Source: Syntrophaceae bacterium (GTDB lineage Bacteria; Desulfobacterota; SM23-61). From it: a DNA stretch of 9,056 bases. Position 1 is the stretch's first letter. Each line of letters starts with the position of its first letter. This document shows, one piece after another, positions 1 through 5,450 of this stretch. The translations under genes were made by a program, and so were the position numbers. The stretch covers positions 14,542 through 23,597 of the forward strand of contig PMCE01000563.1 in NCBI GenBank assembly GCA_003154025.1. Reading direction: 5' to 3'. The notes below the pieces were generated by a model. It worked only from the letters and a program-made list of their open reading frames with translations, was not told the DNA's origin and ran no database searches.

Positions 1-15
1 TCTTGTTTTGGTTTG

Positions 16-24
16 AAAGGAGGG
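16..24 (+). promoter_or_regulatory. Shine-Dalgarno sequence that fixes the Hsp20 start
   Basis: AAAGGAGGG lies 6 nt before the ATG at 31. The in-frame TTG at 13 lies upstream of this motif, and the ATG at 25 directly abuts it, so neither is usable with this ribosome site. The ATG at 31 is therefore the preferred start. Confidence 0.8.
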
Positions 25-30
25 ATGACA

Positions 31-495
31 ATGAGCAGCATAGTAAGATGGAGACCGCTGGAGCAGTTGATTCCGCGGGACTTCTTCGGCAGCTTCTGGG
101 ACAGCGATTTTGAAGATGTTTTCGAAAGCCTAAGGGAACCGGAAGGTTTAGAGAAGTATGACTGGACCCCCAAGGTGGAGCCCTACCGCAAGAATGGAAC
201 CTATGTAATCAAAGCGGACCTTCCCGGAGTGGAAGCGAAGGATATCCATGTAGAACTGGAGAATGGCTGCCTCACCATCCGGGGCGAAAGGAAAATGGAC
301 AAAGAGGTAAAAGAAAAGAATGGGGGCCGGAAGGAGGTGTTCTACGGATCCTTCGAGCGCACCATGGCCGTCCCGAGCAACCTGAAGGCGGAGGAGATCA
401 AAGCCAAGTATCAGGGCGGGGTCCTCGAAATCACCCTTCCCGCCGATGAAAAGAACCTGACGAAGAAAATTAAGGTGGAGGAAGTAACCCACTAA
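31..495 (+). CDS. Hsp20 / alpha-crystallin family small heat-shock protein
   Basis: A 154-residue ATP-independent holdase chaperone that would bind unfolding cytoplasmic proteins and keep them refoldable. The N-terminal arm (about 1-44) is aromatic and acidic (DFFGSFWDSDF). The alpha-crystallin domain spans about 45-142, with the family signatures ADLPGVEAKDI (62-72), ELENGCLTIRGER (75-87) and GGVLEITLP (129-137). The C-terminal tail carries an I-x-V anchor (KIKVEE, I147/V149), which in this family docks into a neighbouring subunit during oligomer assembly. Length is normal for bacterial Hsp20. The start at 31 is chosen for its Shine-Dalgarno spacing. It looks monocistronic on its 3' side because a strong terminator follows within 30 nt. 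The promoter lies outside the window, so heat-shock regulation cannot be judged. Confidence 0.95.
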   Translation: MSSIVRWRPLEQLIPRDFFGSFWDSDFEDVFESLREPEGLEKYDWTPKVEPYRKNGTYVIKADLPGVEAKDIHVELENGCLTIRGERKMDKEVKEKNGGRKEVFYGSFERTMAVPSNLKAEEIKAKYQGGVLEITLPADEKNLTKKIKVEEVTH

Positions 496-520
496 GACTC
501 TTTGAGGGTTGAATGACAGG

Positions 521-549
521 AAGGCCGGGGATGTAGCCCGGCTTTTTTT
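521..549 (+). terminator. Rho-independent terminator after hsp20
   Basis: GCCGGG (524-529) pairs with CCCGGC (537-542) around a 7-nt loop. The stem can extend by G-U and A-U pairs into the flanking AAG and the following run of seven T (543-549). GC-rich stem plus T-tract is the classic intrinsic terminator, and it isolates the heat-shock gene from the genes downstream. Confidence 0.92.
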
Positions 550-646
550 AGCAACCAGAAGATCCCCTCCGGTTATTTCTGCCCGGGAAAAATCCTTCCC
601 TCTGTCCCCAAGCCGAACCATAACCTCCCTCCACTCCAAAATTTTC

Positions 647-675
647 TTGACAAAATTTTCAAGCCTGCTCATATT
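647..675 (+). promoter_or_regulatory. Sigma70-type promoter driving the leader and HesB-like gene
   Basis: A perfect -35 hexamer TTGACA (647-652), a 17-nt spacer and a -10 of CATATT (670-675, four of six matches to TATAAT) predict transcription starting near 682. The -35 is embedded in a near-palindrome CTTGACAAAATTTTCAAG (646-663, arms CTTGA/TCAAG). The 9-mer AAAATTTTC also occurs twice in tandem around it. A repressor or activator could bind here, but no regulator is identified. The stretch 550-646, between the terminator and this promoter, is pyrimidine-rich and holds no gene that I can support. Confidence 0.6.
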
Positions 676-681
676 GCCTAT

Positions 682-844
682 GAAGGAGTTGGGTCTTTTC
701 CTTTTTGACGCCCGCTGGGGAAGAGAGTAAACCCACGGGCCCGCCCGAGCAAGCCAACAGGACTTTTCAGCGAAAGGAGGTGAGGCCCCCTTCTTTTGAA
801 GTCCGGTGGGACCTCCCCGCAAGCAGTTGAAACTCTATATCTTC
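682..844 (+). promoter_or_regulatory. Structured leader RNA or small RNA candidate, unknown class
   Basis: The stretch starts where the 647-675 promoter should initiate. By hand pairing: a closing stem joins GAAG (682-685) to CTTC (841-844) and GAGTT (686-690) to AACTC (831-835). One hairpin joins GCCCG-c-TGGG (710-719) to CCCACGGGC (732-740). A long hairpin at 760-804 joins GGACTT to AAGTCC, CA (768-769) to TG (797-798), and AAAGGAGG (773-780) to CCTTCTTT (789-796, one G-U), with an 8-nt loop. The long hairpin locks up a perfect Shine-Dalgarno-like motif that has no usable start codon at normal spacing. It matches no riboswitch, 6S, SRP or RNase P consensus known to me. It may be the 5' UTR of the HesB-like gene or an independent RNA. 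Pairings are manual, with no energy calculation. Confidence 0.35.
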
Positions 845-876
845 GCCATAAGAGAATAAAGGAAAACGCGATTCCT

Positions 877-1200
877 ATGGTCAAGTTGGAGGAAACCGCG
901 AGTCAAGCCATAAGGTCATTCCTTGCTGAAAAGGCATTCCAGCGGCCTCTCCGTATCGACCTTCAATCCAGCGGATGCTGCGACCCATCGTTGTGTCTGA
1001 GCGTGGACGATATCCGAGAGTCCGATCTGACCCAGGAGGCGGATGGCCTGACGTTCGTTATCAGTCCTGAGACTCACGAGCTGGTCGGCAAAGTAACGAT
1101 CTCCTTTTCGGGCGAAATCGGGAGAAAAGGGTTCGTTCTAACCTCGCGCAAACCGGTAAGCGAATGGGACGGATTCGCGATAAGCACCATCAGAATCTGA
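877..1200 (+). CDS. HesB/IscA-like (Fe-S biogenesis-related) small protein
   Basis: A 107-residue protein of the HesB/IscA-like fold. The N-terminus (KLEETASQAIRSFLAEKAFQRPLRIDL) and the SGCCDP segment (32-37) match the first half of A-type Fe-S carriers and their HesB-like relatives. Cysteines are C34, C35 and C40. The C-terminal C-x-C pair that true IscA uses to hold iron or a cluster is absent: the protein ends in DGFAISTIRI. It is therefore more likely a divergent HesB-like protein than an IscA carrier, with redox or metal binding through the CC motif as an inference. Some anaerobe HesB-like relatives are selenoproteins, but both positions here are TGC codons. The ATG at 877 is chosen because it matches the family N-terminus. 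AAAGGA (858-863) is a weak, distant ribosome site. A TTG at 796 would add 27 residues that look unlike the family. Confidence 0.75.
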   Translation: MVKLEETASQAIRSFLAEKAFQRPLRIDLQSSGCCDPSLCLSVDDIRESDLTQEADGLTFVISPETHELVGKVTISFSGEIGRKGFVLTSRKPVSEWDGFAISTIRI

Positions 1201-1212
1201 CCTAACCTTCAA

Positions 1213-1229
1213 GGGCCGCAGAAAGGCCC
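1213..1229 (+). terminator. Weak hairpin after the HesB-like gene
   Basis: GGGCC (1213-1217) pairs with GGCCC (1225-1229) across a 7-nt loop, 13 nt after the stop codon. No T-tract follows directly. A run of six T occurs only at 1260-1265, after a competing CCTCC (1229-1233)/GGAGG (1244-1248) stem. This could end transcription inefficiently or simply be a 3' hairpin. Confidence 0.25.
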
Positions 1230-1316
1230 CTCCAATCCATAACGGAGGAGATCAGGGACTTTTTTCCATAGATGAAATGAATGGATTGCTTTAAAAATGA
1301 CTTGAACCTCCGCTCA

Positions 1317-1374
1317 CAAATGAAAGGCCAAGAAGGATTCATTTGAGAATCTCCTGCAGGATTTCAAATTTGAA
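1317..1374. promoter_or_regulatory. Cluster of palindromes upstream of the fused dehydrogenase gene
   Basis: Three symmetric elements lie within 60 bp, ending 18 nt before the start codon at 1393. CAAATGAA (1317-1324) is a perfect inverted repeat of TTCATTTG (1338-1345) with a 13-nt spacer. TCCTGCAGGA (1352-1361) and TTCAAATTTGAA (1363-1374) are perfect palindromes. CAAAT/ATTTG half-sites recur in both the first and last elements, as expected if one dimeric regulator binds several times. No confident -35/-10 pair could be placed here, so the promoter position is unknown. The ribosome site GGAGAG (1381-1386) follows, 6 nt before the ATG. Confidence 0.45.
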
Positions 1375-1392
1375 TAACAGGGAGAGCTGGGA

Positions 1393-4053
1393 ATGGACCA
1401 CTACAAACTGTTTATCGACGGTGAGTTCGTCGACGCTCGGGACGGCAAGACTTTCGAATCAATCGACCCGGGTACCGGCCTCCCTTTTGCGACCGTAGCG
1501 CAAGCCGGGAAGGCGGATGCCGAGGTGGCCATAGAAGCGGCCCGACGAGCCTTCGATCAAGGGGACTGGAGCGGTCTGGAAGCGGCTGCACGGGCGGCAA
1601 AAGTCTATGATTTTGCCGATCGGGTCATGCAACAAGGTTTGCGCCTGGCGGTTACCGAATCCATGGACTCCGGACAAGTCATCGGACTTGCCAAATTCAT
1701 GCCCATGCTTGGTTCGGGGCTCCTGCGCAACCTGGCTTACTACGCGTCGACCAAGTTTCCCTGGGAAGAAGAGATTCCCTATTCCGGGAATGTCTTCGCC
1801 CCCGGACGCGATTTTATCCGCCGCGAACCGGTGGGCGTATGCGTAGGGATTATCCCCTGGAACTTCCCCATGTCCATGGCCTTTTGGAAAATCGCCCACG
1901 CCATCATCATGGGGAATACCATCGTACTGAAACCGGCTTCGGCCACATCCCTGAGCGCCCTCATCATAGCGGATTGCGCCAAGGCGGCGGGGATTCCCAA
2001 GGGAGTCATCAACATTATTGCCGGGCCCGGCGGGGAGTTGGGCAAGGTTCTATGCACCCATCCTTATGTGGACAAGATCGCCTTTACCGGAAGCACCGGG
2101 GTGGGGCGGGAAATCATGAGGATGGCAGCCGATACGGTGAAAAAGGTGACCCTCGAGCTGGGCGGGAAGTCTGCCAACATCATTCTGGACGATGCGGATA
2201 TGGATCTGGCGGTGGAAGGCGCCTGCTTCGGTACTTTCTTCCATCAGGGGCAGATCTGCGAATCCGGGACGCGTGTTCTGGTCTCCTCAAAAATCTATGA
2301 TGAGTTTATCGATAAGATGCAGAAGCGGGCGGAACGTCTCCGCGTAGGATATCAGCTGCAACCGACCAGTCATCTGGGCCCCTTGGTCAACGAAATCCAG
2401 TTGGCCACGGTCGAGCGGTACGTCAAGCTGGGGAAGGAAGAGGGGGCGGAGATGGTCACCGGCGGCAAGCGCGCCGAGGCACCAGGAATCAAAGGGGGAT
2501 TCTATTATGCTCCCACCATTTTTACGAAGGTGAAGAATAAAATGCGCATTGCCCAGGAAGAGATCTTCGGCCCCGTCGTCGGGGTGATCAAATTCGACAG
2601 TGACGAAGAAGCCGTGGCCACGGCCAATGATTCCATGTACGGCCTGGGGGCCGGGGTCTTTTCCAGCAATCATGCGCGGGCCGAGCGCGTCGCGTGCGGG
2701 GTTCGTACGGGAACCGTATGGATCAACAATTATCATGCCTTTGGCGATTTCTGTCCCTTCGGCGGGTATAAGCAATCCGGCGTCGGGCGGGAGTTTGGGC
2801 AGAGCGGATTATCGGAGTATACCCAGGTCAAGAGGATGCATGTCGCTTATTTTGCCGACCGAGAGTCGAACTTCAGCATGAACATCCTCAGGGACAGCAA
2901 CAAAGTATTGTCTTTCCAGTACCATTGTCCCACCAATGTGGTCGCCGGCCATGGAAGCCTGGCGGCCATCTACAAGGAGATCGTGAATTTGGGTTGCCGG
3001 AGAGCGCTGATCTTGACCGATCCCGGGGTCCGGAAAGCGGGACTTGCCCAACTGGCGAAGGACGCCCTGGTGGATTTCTGCGTGGGCATGTTCGACAGTA
3101 TCGCCCAAGACACCGATTTGGATACGGTGGATGCAGCAACGGCGATGGCCCGTGACCTGAAGGCCGATTGCATCGTCAGTGTCGGGGGCGGCAGCGTGAT
3201 CGATACGGCCAAGGCGGTCTGTGTGACCCTAAAGAACGGCGGCCGGGCCAATGATCATATTGCCTTGTTCCGGCTCACGGAACCCCAGACGCCGCACATC
3301 GTCATTCCCACAACCTCGGGAACCGGCAGCGAAGTGACCAATGTGGCGGTCGTAAAAAGCAAAATTGCCGGCCGGAAAGTATACATCGTCGATGGCCGCA
3401 TCATGCCGAATACGGCCATTTTGGACCCCCGCTTCACCATGACCCTGCCGCCCGGATTAACCGCCACCACGGCCATGGACGCCATGACCCATGCCGTCGA
3501 GGCGCTTACCAGCACCTTGTCGAACCGTATCTGCGACGGGCAGGCATTGCATGCCATCCGCCTGATCGGGGAAAACCTGCCAGTCGTTGTTGGGGATGGG
3601 AAGAATGAAAAGGCCCGCCTCAATATGCAGATTGCCGCCACCATGGCCGGATGGGCTTTCACGATTGCTCAGGTCGCTCTGGTCCATGCCATGGCGCATA
3701 CTTTGGGGGTCCTGCACAACATCCCCCACGGAGCGGCCTGCGGGATCGTCCTGCCCAAGGTGATGCGCTTTAACGTCGATCATGCCGCTGATAAACTGAC
3801 TAAGGTGGCCCAGGCACTGGGGGTCAACACCGCCGGCATGGATGACCGCAAATCCGCGCTGGCCGCCGCCGACGCAGTGGAGGACCTCATGAAGAAGGCA
3901 GGCCATCCCATGAGGTTACGGGATCTTGGGGTTTCGGAGCAGAGCCTGGGGATTTGCGCTTTTCACGCCATTGCCGATACGCCTTCCCTGTTCAACGCCC
4001 GTCCGGTTAACGATCCGGGGGAGGTTCTGGAAATTTACAAGCAGGCTTATTAG
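1393..4053 (+). CDS. Fused aldehyde dehydrogenase / iron-dependent alcohol dehydrogenase
   Basis: An 886-residue cytoplasmic two-domain enzyme. Residues 1 to about 486 are a classical NAD(P)-dependent aldehyde dehydrogenase: oxyanion Asn157 in IIPWNFP, cofactor loop FTGSTGVG (231-238), general base Glu255 in LELGGKS, nucleophile Cys289 in GQICESGTR and EEIFGPV (389-395). After a short linker, residues about 506-886 form a complete group III alcohol dehydrogenase: GGGSVIDTAK (598-607), TTSGTGSE (640-647) and all four expected metal ligands (Asp696, His700, His765, His779, with the family's spacing). The order resembles AdhE, but AdhE carries a CoA-acylating domain without this Glu/Cys pairing, so the product of the first half is probably a free acid. 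The natural reaction would be alcohol to aldehyde to acid, or aldehyde dismutation with internal NAD(H) recycling. The reading frame is continuous with no sign of frameshift. Substrate is unknown. Confidence 0.92.
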   Translation: MDHYKLFIDGEFVDARDGKTFESIDPGTGLPFATVAQAGKADAEVAIEAARRAFDQGDWSGLEAAARAAKVYDFADRVMQQGLRLAVTESMDSGQVIGLAKFMPMLGSGLLRNLAYYASTKFPWEEEIPYSGNVFAPGRDFIRREPVGVCVGIIPWNFPMSMAFWKIAHAIIMGNTIVLKPASATSLSALIIADCAKAAGIPKGVINIIAGPGGELGKVLCTHPYVDKIAFTGSTGVGREIMRMAADTVKKVTLELGGKSANIILDDADMDLAVEGACFGTFFHQGQICESGTRVLVSSKIYDEFIDKMQKRAERLRVGYQLQPTSHLGPLVNEIQLATVERYVKLGKEEGAEMVTGGKRAEAPGIKGGFYYAPTIFTKVKNKMRIAQEEIFGPVVGVIKFDSDEEAVATANDSMYGLGAGVFSSNHARAERVACGVRTGTVWINNYHAFGDFCPFGGYKQSGVGREFGQSGLSEYTQVKRMHVAYFADRESNFSMNILRDSNKVLSFQYHCPTNVVAGHGSLAAIYKEIVNLGCRRALILTDPGVRKAGLAQLAKDALVDFCVGMFDSIAQDTDLDTVDAATAMARDLKADCIVSVGGGSVIDTAKAVCVTLKNGGRANDHIALFRLTEPQTPHIVIPTTSGTGSEVTNVAVVKSKIAGRKVYIVDGRIMPNTAILDPRFTMTLPPGLTATTAMDAMTHAVEALTSTLSNRICDGQALHAIRLIGENLPVVVGDGKNEKARLNMQIAATMAGWAFTIAQVALVHAMAHTLGVLHNIPHGAACGIVLPKVMRFNVDHAADKLTKVAQALGVNTAGMDDRKSALAAADAVEDLMKKAGHPMRLRDLGVSEQSLGICAFHAIADTPSLFNARPVNDPGEVLEIYKQAY

Positions 4054-4110
4054 AGGGCCTAAAACGAATCGGCCGACCCCGAAAATAGGATGATTCACTT
4101 CTTGGGTTCA

Positions 4111-4186
4111 CGCTATGCAAATTGTTCTTAGCGCTATGGGATTTCTTGAAAGGAAAGGGGGGATGGAACGCAGATTTCTTGGAAGG
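4111..4186. promoter_or_regulatory. Spaced direct repeats upstream of the thiolase-like gene
   Basis: CGCTATG occurs at 4111-4117 and 4132-4138, 21 bp apart (two helical turns). GATTTCTTGAAAGG (4140-4153) recurs with one mismatch as GATTTCTTGGAAGG (4173-4186), 33 bp apart (about three turns). Helically phased repeats in a 179-nt gap between genes suggest regulator binding, but no convincing -35/-10 pair was found. A related string, ACTTTCTTGGAGG, lies inside the SDR promoter spacer (6682-6694). Confidence 0.3.
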
Positions 4187-4232
4187 TGGTAGGAATTGGA
4201 CACGGCAAGTAAAACGATGAAAAGGGGGTTTT

Positions 4233-5450
4233 ATGAGAAAAGTTCCAAAGAGGAAAGTGGCCATCGTAGGTGCTTTTACCACCCCCTGCCGGGCGCGCTG
4301 GCTGTCCAAGACCATCTGGGAGCTGGCTCAGTGGGCCGTGTCGGGTGCCCTGCAGGATGCCAAATTGAAGATGGACCGGGTGGAGGCGGGGGTCATCGGC
4401 CTCTACAATGACATCTTCGCCCGCCAGGCGATTCCCGAATGCGCCTTCCTGGGACATATGGGGTTGGCTTTCAAACCCCTGGTCCGGGTCAGCAACGGCG
4501 GAGCCACCGGGATTTACGCCTTCGGGACGGGGTTCGACATGGTGGCCAGCGGAAGGCATGACCTCGTTTTCTGCGTGGGGGCGGAGAAGGCCACCGACTG
4601 CTACGATTTTATGAGCGAAACTCAGACTCCGGAGGTAGTTCAAACCATTGCCTGGTCCTGGGACCCTCTCTTTGAACGGGATCAAGGGGCCACGGCCGCC
4701 GACTCTTATGCCGAGGTCATTCTTTCTTACATGGATCAGCACCCCAACGACTTGAAGATGGCTGTCCGGGGAGAGATCTTGCGGATCATGTGCGACCAGG
4801 CCAAGAACAACCCCAACGCCCAGCGCCGGGATGAAATCGTCACCCCCGAGCGGGTAGCGAACTCTCCCTGGATCATCGAACCGGCGTTCAGGAAGCTGGA
4901 AACCTGTGTTTACACGGAAGGGGCCTGTTGCCTGATCTTCGCCGCCGAAGGAGTGGCGGAGGAAATCTGCAAAGACTCCGGCCAGCCGCCGATCTGGATC
5001 GAGGGGGTGGGGTTTGCCAACGAACCCTACTGGTGGGGAATCAAGCATCCCCACAAGCTGCCGGGCAGGATCGAATCGGATTATCTAGCCTCAAAAACCG
5101 CCTATGAAATGGCCGGCATCGGACCCAAGGATGTGAGTGTCGTGGAACTCCACGATGCCTTCCTGCCCCAACTGGAGATCACCATGGCCGAGATGGGCTT
5201 TGTGCCCCTGGGTCGCGCCGATGATCTCATCGAGAAGAAGATCATGGCTCCCCACGGGAAAGTGCTGGTGAATCCCTCCGGGGGGCTGATCTACGGGGGG
5301 CACTTCGTGGGAGGGAGCAACATGTTCTCCGCCTGGTCCGCCAGAAGGGAGCTGATCGGCAGAGGGCTGGATTATGCCCTGGTCCATGGGACCGGAGCCT
5401 CTTCGTCCCAATACGGCGGTGCAGTCGTCCTGAAGAGGGGGGTGATCTGA
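4233..5450 (+). CDS. Thiolase-fold protein lacking catalytic cysteines, probable acyl-CoA (retro-)aldolase subunit
   Basis: A 405-residue member of the thiolase superfamily, SCP-x/lipid-transfer (Ltp) branch. Landmarks are RVSNGGATG (85-93), CVGAEKA (114-120), VVELHDAF (303-310), NPSGGLIYGGHFVGG (347-361) and LVHGTGASSSQYGG (383-396). At the usual nucleophile position (VxxxC[AG]SG) there is Gly90, and the C-terminal catalytic Cys is also missing from the HGTG segment. His307 and His357 remain. Loss of the cysteines rules out ordinary thiolysis and matches Ltp2-type retro-aldolases of steroid side-chain degradation, which use other residues and need a DUF35 partner. Such a partner is encoded immediately downstream with a 1-nt overlap (TGATG). 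The ATG at 4233 follows AAAGGGGG (4221-4228). Whether it cleaves or joins C-C bonds, and on which acyl-CoA, cannot be read from sequence. A non-catalytic condensing-enzyme role is the main alternative. Confidence 0.85.
   Translation: MRKVPKRKVAIVGAFTTPCRARWLSKTIWELAQWAVSGALQDAKLKMDRVEAGVIGLYNDIFARQAIPECAFLGHMGLAFKPLVRVSNGGATGIYAFGTGFDMVASGRHDLVFCVGAEKATDCYDFMSETQTPEVVQTIAWSWDPLFERDQGATAADSYAEVILSYMDQHPNDLKMAVRGEILRIMCDQAKNNPNAQRRDEIVTPERVANSPWIIEPAFRKLETCVYTEGACCLIFAAEGVAEEICKDSGQPPIWIEGVGFANEPYWWGIKHPHKLPGRIESDYLASKTAYEMAGIGPKDVSVVELHDAFLPQLEITMAEMGFVPLGRADDLIEKKIMAPHGKVLVNPSGGLIYGGHFVGGSNMFSAWSARRELIGRGLDYALVHGTGASSSQYGGAVVLKRGVI

Noticed and set aside
509..730. 73-residue open frame on the plus strand
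   Set aside because: It begins inside the region of the hsp20 terminator, lacks a ribosome site and spans the 647-675 promoter. The composition looks like translated noncoding DNA.
148..822. 224-residue open frame on the minus strand
   Set aside because: It runs antisense to the well-supported Hsp20 gene and through its terminator and the next promoter. The translation has no recognisable family features.
682..844. Possible 6S RNA (size and closed-stem layout)
   Set aside because: The length fits, but I could not find the conserved central-bubble sequences of 6S RNA, and the internal pairing is branched rather than one long duplex. It is kept only as an unclassified structured RNA.
796..876. 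Upstream TTG start extending the HesB-like protein by 27 residues
   Set aside because: The strong AAAGGAGG lies 15 nt away and is itself base-paired in the predicted hairpin. The extra residues do not resemble the family N-terminus, which starts naturally at MVKLEE.
1393..4053. Annotation of the fused enzyme as AdhE (acetaldehyde-CoA/alcohol dehydrogenase)
   Set aside because: The N-terminal domain has the classical Asn157/Glu255/Cys289 set with GQxC, not the signature of CoA-acylating dehydrogenases. Calling it adhE would imply CoA chemistry that the sequence does not support.
4134..5054. 306-residue open frame on the minus strand
   Set aside because: It is antisense to the thiolase-fold gene, whose family motifs are clear. 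Long antisense frames are common opposite GC-rich genes, and this one has no recognisable domain.
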